NCBI GenBank assembly: GCA_965216365.1
Contig: CBDCFT010000024.1
Location: 1 to 64,000, forward strand
DNA length: 64,000 nucleotides
Reading direction: 5' to 3'
Source of the DNA: CBDCFT01 sp965216365
GTDB taxonomy: Bacteria; Pseudomonadota; Gammaproteobacteria; Arenicellales; CBDCFT01
The translations under genes were made by a program, and so were the position numbers. Under the pieces are notes generated by a model that did not search any database, was not told the origin of the DNA, and worked only from the letters and a program-made list of their open reading frames with translations. This document shows positions 25,989 through 34,184 of this stretch, in pieces (positions within the stretch are counted from its first letter, which is position 1; every line of letters begins with the position of its first letter).

Positions 25989-27458
25989 ATGTCACACGGC
26001 AATTTATATATTAATGGAGATTGGATTGAAGGAAACGGGCCTGAGTTGGTTTCAATCAATCCCGCTAACGGTCGCGATGTGTGGCGTGGTCACAGCGCCA
26101 ATGAACAACAAGTTGATGCGGCGGTATCATCCGCGCGGCGAGCTTCCCGTGATTGGGCGGTATTACAATTCGATGAACGCGAACTCATTGTGCGCCGTTT
26201 CGAATCTTTGTTAAAGGAACACAAAGATCACCTGGCTAAAACCATTTCCCGGGAAATGGGCAAACCGTTGTGGGAATCGCTGACCGAAGTGGCGGCCATG
26301 ATCGGGAAAATTAATATTTCGTTGAATGCATATCATGAACGCACCGGCGAACGGGAAAGTGAACTGGCCGGCGCAAAATCCGTTTTACGGCACAAGCCTC
26401 ATGGCGTCGTTGCGATTTACGGGCCGTACAACTTTCCCGGTCATTTACCCAATGGCCACATCGTACCCGCATTGCTGGCCGGCAATACTATTGTATTTAA
26501 ACCCAGTGAATTAACGCCTGACACCGCGGCACAAACGGTGCAACTGTGGCAACAAGCCGGTTTGCCCGCTGGCGTTCTAAATCTGGTACAGGGCGGGATT
26601 GGGACGGGAAAAGCACTGGCTGCACACACGGATATCAACGGCTTGTTTTTTACCGGTAGCGCGCGCACCGGACAATATCTGCACAAACAATATGGCGGTC
26701 ATACCGAAAAGATACTGGCACTGGAAATGGGTGGTAACAACCCGCTTATCATTAGGGATATTGATGACAACGACACAACAGTCTACAACATTATCCAATC
26801 CGCGTTTATCACCAGCGGACAACGCTGCACGTGTGCACGTCGTTTGTATGTTCCAGACAACAACGACGGCGACACCTGTCTGGAACGACTAAAAGCCGTT
26901 ACGGCGAAACTTGAAATTGGCGCACCAGACGCGGAACCGACACCTTTCATGGGGCCAGTCGTGTCGGAACAGGCCGCCGATCAAATCATCGCCGCGCACG
27001 ACAGATTATTACAACTCGGCGGTCAATCCATTTTGAAAATGGAAAAACAAAAACCCCGCACGGGTTTTATCACACCCGGTATCGTCGACATGACGAACGT
27101 GGATAACTTGCCCGATGAGGAATACTTCGGTCCGTTGTTGCAAGTCATTCGTTACGATGATTTTGAGCAAGCCATTCAATTGGCTAACAAAACACGCTTT
27201 GGATTATCCGCCGGACTGCTCGGTGGCACACGCGCCGATTACGACAGCTTTTTTCAAATGATCAACGCGGGCATCGTGAACTGGAACCGCCCACTCACCG
27301 GCGCCAGCAGCAGCGCGCCATTCGGTGGCATCGGCGCCAGCGGTAATCACAGACCCAGCGCTTATTATGCAGCCGACTACTGTGCTTATCCGGTAGCGTC
27401 ATTGGAAGCTGAAAATCTGGAGTTGCCGGACACACTCAGCCCGGGTATCGCACTTTGA
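25989..27458 (+). CDS. astD: N-succinylglutamate 5-semialdehyde dehydrogenase
   Basis: 489 residues of the aldehyde dehydrogenase superfamily. It oxidises succinylglutamate semialdehyde to succinylglutamate with NAD+, the fourth AST step. FKPSELTPDTA is the NAD-binding segment, ALEMGGNNPLII holds the general-base glutamate, and SGQRCTCARRLYV holds the catalytic cysteine. The TRPLTG/GASSSAPFGGIGASGNHRPSAYYAADYC region near the end matches AstD closely. Its TGA overlaps the TTG start of astB by 4 bases, indicating coupled translation. Confidence 0.95.
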   Translation: MSHGNLYINGDWIEGNGPELVSINPANGRDVWRGHSANEQQVDAAVSSARRASRDWAVLQFDERELIVRRFESLLKEHKDHLAKTISREMGKPLWESLTEVAAMIGKINISLNAYHERTGERESELAGAKSVLRHKPHGVVAIYGPYNFPGHLPNGHIVPALLAGNTIVFKPSELTPDTAAQTVQLWQQAGLPAGVLNLVQGGIGTGKALAAHTDINGLFFTGSARTGQYLHKQYGGHTEKILALEMGGNNPLIIRDIDDNDTTVYNIIQSAFITSGQRCTCARRLYVPDNNDGDTCLERLKAVTAKLEIGAPDAEPTPFMGPVVSEQAADQIIAAHDRLLQLGGQSILKMEKQKPRTGFITPGIVDMTNVDNLPDEEYFGPLLQVIRYDDFEQAIQLANKTRFGLSAGLLGGTRADYDSFFQMINAGIVNWNRPLTGASSSAPFGGIGASGNHRPSAYYAADYCAYPVASLEAENLELPDTLSPGIAL

Positions 27459-28795
27459 CGGCACACGAATATAACTTCGATGGCCTAGTCGGACCGACGC
27501 ACAACTACGGTGGCTTGTCGGTTGGCAACGAGGCATCCATTGCCAATGTCCAGGACGCCTCCAATCCGAAACTGGCTGCGTTGCAAGGATTGGAAAAAAT
27601 GAAACGGTTGCATGACCTCGAACTCGGTCAAGCGGTGCTGCCACCACAGGAACGGCCCGCAGTGACCACTTTAAAACACCTGGGTTTCGAAGGAAACGAT
27701 CACCAAGTCATAAAACAGGCGGCTCAAACTGCACCGCAAATTTTCACCGCCTGTTGCTCAGCATCGAGCATGTGGACGGCGAATGCGGCAACGGTATCGC
27801 CCAGCGCGGACAGTGCGGATAACAAAGTGCATTTCACGCCCGCGAACCTGGTTAACAAATTTCATCGTTCGTATGAATCGGAAACAACGTCGATGGTGTT
27901 GCGTTCAATTTTTCCAAGCGAAGATTGTTTTACGCATCATGCTCCTTTGCCGGCGACCGACGCATTTGGAGACGAGGGCGCGGCCAATCATACGCGATTA
28001 TGTGAAAACTTCGGCGAGCCAGGTGTTCAGTTGTTCGTGTATGGCAAATCAGCATTCGACTCGAGTATCGCCCAACCGGCACGCTACCCTGCCCGTCAAA
28101 CGTTAGAGGCTTCGCAGGCCATCGCGAGATTGCACCAGCTTGATCCGGCTAAAACAATCATTGCACAACAAAACCCTGATGTTATCGATGCCGGTGTGTT
28201 TCACAACGATGTGATCGCCGTCGGCAATCAAAACGTTTTGTTTTTCCATGAAGATACTTTTATTGACTTAAACGAAGTACGTAAAAAACTCAATTACGCC
28301 TTTGCGCAGAATTCGATTCACTTTATCGAAGTCAAACGAGATCAGGTCAGCGTGGATGACGCGGTTAAATCGTACTTGTTCAACAGTCAGTTGCTGACGC
28401 TGCCTGACAATAAAATGATGTTGTTGCTGCCTGTGGAGTGCCAGGAGACTGCATCGGTTGCGGCCTATTTGGAAGAACTACAGACCAGGGACTCACCGAT
28501 AAACGACATTCAATTCATGGATTTGCGCCAAAGTATGAAAAATGGGGGTGGTCCGGCCTGTTTACGTTTGCGGGTTGTGTTGAACGATGACGAGCGAAAA
28601 GCTGCAAACCCGGCCGTTTTTTTCGATGATGAACTGTACGATATCCTCAAACAGTGGATCGAAAACCATTATCGTGACCGGCTTGCGCCGGATGATCTCG
28701 CCGACCCGACACTGCTGGATGAATCTCGACTCGCGCTGGATGAACTGACACAAATCCTGGACTTGGGTTCGATATACCCGTTTCAGCAAAGTTAG
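27455..28795 (+). CDS. astB: N-succinylarginine dihydrolase
   Basis: 446 residues of the guanidino-group-modifying (pentein) fold. It hydrolyses succinylarginine to succinylornithine, CO2 and ammonia, the second AST step. The N-terminus NFDGLVGPTHNYGGLSVGN is near-invariant, and the catalytic cysteine lies in GGGPACLRLRV (about residue 368). It starts with TTG inside the astD stop. The pathway's transaminase (astC) and desuccinylase (astE) are not in the window, so they must lie elsewhere or be replaced. Confidence 0.95.
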   Translation: MTAHEYNFDGLVGPTHNYGGLSVGNEASIANVQDASNPKLAALQGLEKMKRLHDLELGQAVLPPQERPAVTTLKHLGFEGNDHQVIKQAAQTAPQIFTACCSASSMWTANAATVSPSADSADNKVHFTPANLVNKFHRSYESETTSMVLRSIFPSEDCFTHHAPLPATDAFGDEGAANHTRLCENFGEPGVQLFVYGKSAFDSSIAQPARYPARQTLEASQAIARLHQLDPAKTIIAQQNPDVIDAGVFHNDVIAVGNQNVLFFHEDTFIDLNEVRKKLNYAFAQNSIHFIEVKRDQVSVDDAVKSYLFNSQLLTLPDNKMMLLLPVECQETASVAAYLEELQTRDSPINDIQFMDLRQSMKNGGGPACLRLRVVLNDDERKAANPAVFFDDELYDILKQWIENHYRDRLAPDDLADPTLLDESRLALDELTQILDLGSIYPFQQS

Positions 28796-28805
28796 TTAAA
28801 ACGTC

Positions 28806-29201
28806 GTGTATTTGTACCTTGCCGATGCGGTTCTGATTCTGCACAGCTCGTTCGTTGTGTTCGTGGTCATCGGGCTGATACTCATTTTGCTTGGCGGCTG
28901 GCTGAATTGGAGGTGGGTACGCAACCGATGGTTTCGGATCTTGCACCTTGTTTGTATCGGTATTGTTGTCGTACAGGCCTGGCTTGGGGTAATTTGTCCG
29001 CTCACCACGCTGGAAATGTATTTTCGCAGCAAGGCCGGTGATGAAACTTATAGCGGTAGTTTTGTTGCCTATTGGCTGGACAAGTTTCTATATTACGAAG
29101 CGCCCTTGTGGGTGTTCGTTGTGGTGTACACCGTGTTTGGGGTTATTGTATTGATGAGCTGGCTGTGGGTTCGACCGGACAAGTTTCGCCAGTCAACCTG
29201 A
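28806..29201 (+). CDS. DUF2784 family membrane protein
   Basis: 131 residues from a GTG start. There are three to four hydrophobic helices. The family motif is clear: LHSSFVVFVVIGL, then NWRWVRNRWFRILHL, VVQAWLGVICPLTTLE and a C-terminal helix pair. DUF2784 proteins are small inner-membrane proteins of unknown function. It lies 10 bp after astB, close enough to be read from the same transcript, but a functional link is not evident. Confidence 0.85.
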   Translation: MYLYLADAVLILHSSFVVFVVIGLILILLGGWLNWRWVRNRWFRILHLVCIGIVVVQAWLGVICPLTTLEMYFRSKAGDETYSGSFVAYWLDKFLYYEAPLWVFVVVYTVFGVIVLMSWLWVRPDKFRQST

Positions 29202-29316
29202 CTGGCGAGTATAGATACAACGTCAATTTCCCACCTGGCTTGCTGTTATAATTTGCCTTACTAACCTGAATATTTTTTTTCAACAACAATATTTCTTAAA
29301 CTGACAGGAGATAAAA

Positions 29317-29754
29317 ATGGGACTACTCGATTTTGCATCAAACATCGGACGCAAATTATTTGGCAAAGAGGAAGAAGCCGGTGAGAAAATCAAGGAACAC
29401 ATCGAAGAAGACAATCCGGGTGTCGAAAATCTGGAAATAGAGGTGAGCGATGGGGTCGCCAAAGTTAAGGGGAAGGCCAAAGATCAATCCGCGCTACAAA
29501 AAGCAATTTTGATGGCCGGAAATGTGATGGGGATAAAAGAGGTTAATGCCGACGAAGTAGAAGCGCCCGCGCCAACCGAAGCAGACGAGGCCGTCGTTTA
29601 TTATGAAATCAAAAAAGGCGACACCTTGTGGGCGATCGCTACCGAACACTACGGCGACGGCAACAAATACAATAAAATTTTTGAAGAGAACAAAGAAGTC
29701 ATCAAAGACCCCGACTTGATTTTCCCTGGTCAAAAAATTCGCATTCCAAAATAA
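29317..29754 (+). CDS. kbp: BON-LysM protein, Kbp/YgaU-like potassium-binding protein
   Basis: 145 residues, close to the E. coli protein length. The N-terminal GLLDFASNIGRKLFG segment is followed by a BON domain (about 30-85, VENLEIEVSDGVAKVKGKA) and a LysM domain (about 93-144, YEIKKGDTLWAIATEHYGDGNKYNKI). The E. coli homologue is a cytoplasmic K+-sensing protein made under salt and stationary-phase stress. No signal peptide is present, in line with that location. A GACAGGAG Shine-Dalgarno precedes the ATG. Confidence 0.93.
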   Translation: MGLLDFASNIGRKLFGKEEEAGEKIKEHIEEDNPGVENLEIEVSDGVAKVKGKAKDQSALQKAILMAGNVMGIKEVNADEVEAPAPTEADEAVVYYEIKKGDTLWAIATEHYGDGNKYNKIFEENKEVIKDPDLIFPGQKIRIPK

Positions 29755-29778
29755 TAGAATCTTTTCCGGGTTCAAACA

Positions 29779-31224
29779 TTGGCCGGTACGCAGTCGTGTG
29801 ACATCCTGATTACCGGCGGTACGGTGATTGATGGCACGGGTGCGGAGCGGTTTACCGCGGATGTCGCCATTCGTGACGATACCGTAGTCGCCATTGGTAA
29901 ATGCGATGCGTATCGAGCCGGTCAAACCATTGACGCGTCCGGAAAAATAGTCGCGCCTGGTTTTATCGATGCGCATACCCATGACGACCGCGCGTTGTTG
30001 TCGGGTCCGGACATGACACCAAAGATATCCCAGGGCGTGACCACGGTTGTAACCGGGAATTGCGGTGTCAGTCTGGCGCCGCTGACGGGTAAACCGCCGC
30101 CGCCACCGTTAAATCTGCTCGGTGACCAGGAGTGGTATCGCTTTTCCACCTTTGAAGAATATGTCGACACGGCGCAATCCGAGCCGCCCGCATTGAATTG
30201 GGCCATGCAGGTTGGGCATTCAACACTGCGTGCAGTTGCGATGGACGATTTATCTCAAGCCGCAACGCAAAGCGAAATCGCGCACATGGGCGAGTTACTT
30301 GATGCCGCATTAGATGCCGGTTGCATCGGTTTCAGCACGGGTCTCGCGTATCCAACTGCGCGTGCCGCTCCGACTGACGAAGTCATGGCACTTGCCGAAA
30401 TTTCCGCGCAACGCAACGCCATTCACACCACTCACATGCGCAACGAAGGCAGTGGCCTGATCGATTCGGTCAAGGAAACCCTGGAAATTGGCAAACGCAC
30501 CGGCGTGCCGATTGTCATTTCCCATCACAAAGCATCGGGCAAACCAAACTGGGGCAAAACCAAACAATCTTTGCAGTTAATTGCTCAAGCGCAAGCCAAC
30601 AATCAATCTATCGATTTTGATGTGTATCCCTATGTTGCCAGTTCAACTGTTTTACTGGCGGATTACGTCGGGGATGCGGAACGCGTCATTGTTACCTGGT
30701 CTGAACCGTATCCGGAAGTTGCAGGTCGCGAACTGGCCGCGATTGAAAAAGAATGGGGTTGCTCTACCCAGGAAACAATCGACCGGTTGTTACCGGCCGG
30801 TGCAATTTATTACGCGATGGATGAAAAAGAACTGCAACAAGTCCTGTCTTATCCCGGCGCCATGATTGGCTCCGATGGATTGCCTCACGATGTTTTTCCG
30901 CACCCACGCTTGTGGGGGACTTTCCCTCGGGTGCTCGGACATTACAGCCGTGATCTTGGGCTGTTTCCACTCGAACAAGCGGTACACCGCATGACTGGTA
31001 AAACCGCGTCTGTTTTTGGGTTCAAAGACCGCGGTATCCTGCGTGAAGGCGCATACGCGGATGTCGTCATATTCGATGCAGATTCCATCATCGACAGCGC
31101 GAACTTCAATCAGCCGATGCAAGCCACCAAAGGTATCGAACACGTACTGGTCAACGGCAAACCCGTGTGGAATGGTGGCGAATGGAGTGGTAATCGACCT
31201 GGGCAGTTGTTACACCGTTCGTAG
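29779..31224 (+). CDS. N-acyl-D-amino-acid deacylase (D-aminoacylase) family amidohydrolase
   Basis: 481 residues from a TTG; no ATG lies in a plausible place. It is a metal-dependent amidohydrolase: GFIDAHTHDDR (about 65-75) gives the metal-binding His-x-His, VVTGNCGVSLAP matches D-aminoacylases, and ISHHKASG, IGSDGLPHD and a C-terminal ADVVIFD...VNGKPVWNGGE complete the pattern. Family members split N-acyl groups from D-amino acids or hydrolyse related amides. It could work with the amidase and the D-cysteine desulfhydrase in D-amino-acid scavenging. It begins 24 bp after kbp and is convergent with grxC. Confidence 0.88.
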   Translation: MAGTQSCDILITGGTVIDGTGAERFTADVAIRDDTVVAIGKCDAYRAGQTIDASGKIVAPGFIDAHTHDDRALLSGPDMTPKISQGVTTVVTGNCGVSLAPLTGKPPPPPLNLLGDQEWYRFSTFEEYVDTAQSEPPALNWAMQVGHSTLRAVAMDDLSQAATQSEIAHMGELLDAALDAGCIGFSTGLAYPTARAAPTDEVMALAEISAQRNAIHTTHMRNEGSGLIDSVKETLEIGKRTGVPIVISHHKASGKPNWGKTKQSLQLIAQAQANNQSIDFDVYPYVASSTVLLADYVGDAERVIVTWSEPYPEVAGRELAAIEKEWGCSTQETIDRLLPAGAIYYAMDEKELQQVLSYPGAMIGSDGLPHDVFPHPRLWGTFPRVLGHYSRDLGLFPLEQAVHRMTGKTASVFGFKDRGILREGAYADVVIFDADSIIDSANFNQPMQATKGIEHVLVNGKPVWNGGEWSGNRPGQLLHRS

Positions 31225-31233
31225 TCTTGCCTG

Positions 31234-31503
31234 CTACGCCGCATTTTCGTTTAGCAGCTTGCCGAGGCGGCCATCTTCACTAATGATTTGAAGGTCTTCC
31301 AATCCTCCAATATGTTCGCCGTTAACGAAAATTTGCGGTAACGATTTCATGCGCGGCAAACGGTCGATGAATTGAGCGAATTGTTCTGGTTCACCGATAT
31401 CGAGTTCTTCGTACGCAATATCTTGTTGCCGTAACAGGGCTTTGGCTTGTTCGCAGTAAACGCACCGCGGACCGGTGAAGATTTCGACCTTGGTCACGTG
31501 CAT
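31234..31503 (-). CDS. grxC: Glutaredoxin, GrxC type
   Basis: 89 residues, standard for a class I glutaredoxin. The redox site reads CVYC (about residues 16-19) in place of the classical CPYC, with the cis-proline site in SLPQIFVNGEHIGGLEDL and glutathione-binding residues following. It reduces protein disulfides and glutathione mixed disulfides in the cytoplasm. The Pro-to-Val change may alter the redox potential. It is followed leftward by the convergent deacylase gene. Confidence 0.92.
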   Translation of the reverse strand: MHVTKVEIFTGPRCVYCEQAKALLRQQDIAYEELDIGEPEQFAQFIDRLPRMKSLPQIFVNGEHIGGLEDLQIISEDGRLGKLLNENAA

Positions 31504-31560
31504 AATAACCCCGTTCTGGACTTATACCGGGAGTTCCAATGACCTCAACAGGCTCGCCGG

Positions 31561-32133
31561 TCAGTGCTTGACATGCAGCAACGGATCGATACCGTCAAAT
31601 ACCGGCTCGAGCACTACGCCCAAAGCATCACCGAACTTACTGACGGCGATGTATTGAGTTATCACGAATACCGCATCGACAATCCCCGGTTCAGTAAAAT
31701 GTTTGTGCAAGCGATCCCATAAATCTTTCGACAGACGATTGGCATCTTCACCAATCTGCACAGTGAGATCCATTAACGCTTTCTCTGCTTCGCTAAAGTG
31801 TGGACTGGTTTTATATTTGTCGCCACCGATGTCGGCGATCTTCTCCTCCGATATTCCAAGCCGTTTACTCAACGTTTCGTGTTGTACAACACAATACTGA
31901 CAATCGTTACGATGAGTGGATTTAAGAATAAGCAACTCTTTTGTAACCCAATCGAGTTCCGGGCCGTCTTTCAGAATGGCCATAATCAAGTCGGTGAAGA
32001 CAGTGCCGTACTCGGGCACATGGCCAAAAACTTTGAATATGTTTAACAACAACTCAAAACGGTCTTCGGCCTTGTCGTAAAACACATTCGTCTCGGCGCT
32101 GGCTTGCTCTCTTTCCACATAGGAAACTGACAT
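31561..32133 (-). CDS. AhpD-like / carboxymuconolactone decarboxylase family protein
   Basis: 190 residues, all helical in appearance. The family's peroxidase-like site is seen as CQYCVVQH (about residues 77-84), with the proton-relay acidic residue in the preceding KELLILKSTHRND. Such proteins act as alkylhydroperoxidases or peroxide-linked enzymes using two cysteines. It is divergent from a TetR-type regulator 170 bp away, which suggests the regulator controls it. The neighbouring glutaredoxin and DsbA-like genes support a redox-stress context. Confidence 0.85.
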   Translation of the reverse strand: MSVSYVEREQASAETNVFYDKAEDRFELLLNIFKVFGHVPEYGTVFTDLIMAILKDGPELDWVTKELLILKSTHRNDCQYCVVQHETLSKRLGISEEKIADIGGDKYKTSPHFSEAEKALMDLTVQIGEDANRLSKDLWDRLHKHFTEPGIVDAVFVITQYIAVSKFGDALGVVLEPVFDGIDPLLHVKH

Positions 32134-32304
32134 GATTCACTCCTTTGCTTTGCTAAATTACTTGGTTGATTCAATCTGATAATTCAAACTGTTATGTTCT
32201 ATCAAACAGGACTATCGTAGTGTTCAATATTTTGTAGCATTTGCATCATAATTAAATATAGCATACGCTCCAAAATAGTCAATCGTAACACTGGCTGGGT
32301 TCAA

Positions 32305-32952
32305 ATGACACTGAAGACGAGTAACGCATTAGACATAAAAACTTCCCGGCGACCACCGGGAAGACCGAAAAATTTCAATACTGAAGCCGTATTGGATAAA
32401 GCATTGGAGTTGTTCTGGCAGCATGGATACACCACAACCACGACACGCGAGCTTGAATCAGGACTGGGACTTAAACAATCCAGTATTTACAACGCATTTG
32501 GTTCCAAACGGGGACTATTGGACGCGGCGCTGGATCGTTACGAAGCGTTAACCGATAAAACACTCTTGCTTCCGCTCGAACAATCGAATGAAGGGCTGGC
32601 CGCGATAGAAGCTTTTTTCATCGCCTTGTATCACTGGGTCACGCACAAGGGCCGACGTGGTTGCATGCTCATCAACATGATGGCCGAGGACGGTGGCGAA
32701 ACCGAAGCCATAAGCAAACGAACGCGCAAGTATCGTAAGCGTGTTCGCACGGCGTTTCGTAATGCTTTGCTGCAATCCAGCGCCGAAGGTGAAATAACCG
32801 ACGACGCAATCGAGAGCCGTGCTGATTTACTGGTCAGTTTGGCGTTAGGTCTGAATATTGCCGCGCGTGGTGGCCTTTCAAATACAGAGCTGGAAAAAAT
32901 GCTTGATGCATCATGCAATCAAATTCGAAGCTGGCAGGTAGCGCCCATTTAA
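32305..32952 (+). CDS. TetR/AcrR family transcriptional regulator
   Basis: 215 residues. The N-terminal DNA-binding domain (about 18-65) has the typical GRPKNFNTEAVLDKALELFWQHGY start and a helix-turn-helix in TTTRELESGLGLKQSSIYNAFGSK. The C-terminal half is the ligand-binding and dimerisation part, with GCMLINMMAE as seen in AcrR-like regulators of reductive or xenobiotic responses. The gene is divergent from the AhpD-like gene and 40 bp upstream of a DsbA-like gene, so it likely represses both. No convincing palindromic operator was found in the 171-bp gap. Confidence 0.9.
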   Translation: MTLKTSNALDIKTSRRPPGRPKNFNTEAVLDKALELFWQHGYTTTTTRELESGLGLKQSSIYNAFGSKRGLLDAALDRYEALTDKTLLLPLEQSNEGLAAIEAFFIALYHWVTHKGRRGCMLINMMAEDGGETEAISKRTRKYRKRVRTAFRNALLQSSAEGEITDDAIESRADLLVSLALGLNIAARGGLSNTELEKMLDASCNQIRSWQVAPI

Positions 32953-32992
32953 TTGTCATTCGGCATTAGAATTGCAGCACACTTAACAAAGA

Positions 32993-33655
32993 ATGACTTC
33001 TGCAGAAAATTCCGAGAACAAAGCGCCAGGACTGTTGTACGTAGCCGATCCGATGTGTTCCTGGTGCTGGGGTTTTACTCCGGTTATACGGTCCATTGCT
33101 AAACAGTACGGCAACCGGTTACCGATATGGATTATTGTGGGTGGTTTATCTCCGGGAGAAACGACGCCCTTAAGTGACAATAAAAAAGCGTCGATTCGTG
33201 AACACTGGGATCACGTGCATGAAGCGACTGGCCAGCCATTCGACTACAAATTTTTCGAGCGCGAAGATTTTATATATGACACCGAACCACCTTCACGAGC
33301 GGTAGTCGCCACCAGACAAATTGACCCTTTCCGCACCAGGGATTTTCTGGAACTGCTGCACGGTGCGTTTTACCGGGATAATCGGGATATTACAGATACC
33401 AAAACACTTGCTAAGCTGGCACAGGAATTCGGATTCGACCGGCAGGAATTTTTTAATGTATTGGAATCCGAAGCAGTGAAAAAAGTGACCAAAAAAGACT
33501 TCATCACCTCGCGCAAAATGGGAATCAGAGGATTCCCCAGCCTTGTCGGTCATGCCGACAACAACCAACTAAGCGCAATCAGCAACGGTTATCGTCCATG
33601 GGAAGATGTAAATCGTGATATCAAGACTTGGCTGAAACAATTCGTGGAGCGCTAA
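32993..33655 (+). CDS. DsbA-family thioredoxin-fold oxidoreductase (FrnE-like)
   Basis: 220 residues without signal peptide, so cytoplasmic. The active site is CSWC in YVADPMCSWCWGF (about residues 22-25), which is the FrnE/DsbA-like pattern with Trp after the second Cys. The helical insert (about 60-170) and the cis-Pro segment GIRGFPSLVG follow. It should exchange disulfides in the cytoplasm or act as a glutathione-dependent isomerase. It probably forms a unit with the TetR-type regulator gene 40 bp upstream. Confidence 0.85.
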   Translation: MTSAENSENKAPGLLYVADPMCSWCWGFTPVIRSIAKQYGNRLPIWIIVGGLSPGETTPLSDNKKASIREHWDHVHEATGQPFDYKFFEREDFIYDTEPPSRAVVATRQIDPFRTRDFLELLHGAFYRDNRDITDTKTLAKLAQEFGFDRQEFFNVLESEAVKKVTKKDFITSRKMGIRGFPSLVGHADNNQLSAISNGYRPWEDVNRDIKTWLKQFVER

Positions 33656-33873
33656 TTAATATGGCCATTTTAATATGGTCATTCCCACCCAGCACATTGA
33701 TCGACAATCATACGACCAACACCGAATTACTATCGCAAAGTTTGATTTTATAGTGAGACCGTATTTCTAGGCATGATGAGGTAAAGTCTATAATAGCTAC
33801 TGAACCTGCGCTAATTGCACATCAATTGAAATTGCACTTGTACTAGTAGGATTTTTTAGATAATAATGCGGGA

Positions 33874-33962
33874 ACCGCCCCTCTTCCAAGGGGTACAGCG
33901 CTGTCCTCCGGGTGAATGTTTTGGGGGAGAGAAGAGAAGCAGCACTATGGAAGAAGGGCGGT
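33874..33962 (+). ncRNA. Candidate structured RNA of unknown class
   Basis: In a 530-bp gene-free gap, bases 33874-33888 pair with 33948-33962 (14 of 15 positions). Inside it, 33897-33903 pairs with 33940-33946 (6 of 7) and 33904-33909 with 33923-33928 (6 of 6 with one G-U). This gives one long hairpin with an asymmetric internal loop. The same pairing exists on the other strand, so orientation is unsure. It does not match 6S, tmRNA, RNase P or an intact 4.5S RNA. The rest of the gap (33656-33873 and 33963-34184) is AT-rich with nothing recognisable. Confidence 0.45.
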
Positions 33963-34184
33963 AAACTTATCTCATCGTAAATCTCTTACGATTCTTCCAA
34001 GTAAAACATTAAGTTTGTATCTGTTCGAGCGCCCCCAGTCATCTTTACTAACTATCTGATATTACAAATATACCTTGATTCAATGTTTTCGCCAATACTA
34101 TTTTCAAATTTTTGAAATAAATAGAAATACTCTTTTAATAACAATAGGATACAAATATAAATCGTTACTTCACCTTCGGTTCTG

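Noticed and set aside
33874..33962. 4.5S (SRP) RNA, because GGTGAA and AGCAGC occur at about the right spacing
   Set aside because: The nearly invariant CAGG-CCGGAAGG core and GGAA tetraloop are absent, and the apical stem pairs differently.
33866..33964. A 32-codon open frame over the hairpin as a small peptide gene
   Set aside because: It has no good Shine-Dalgarno, no recognisable product, and its sequence is explained by RNA pairing.
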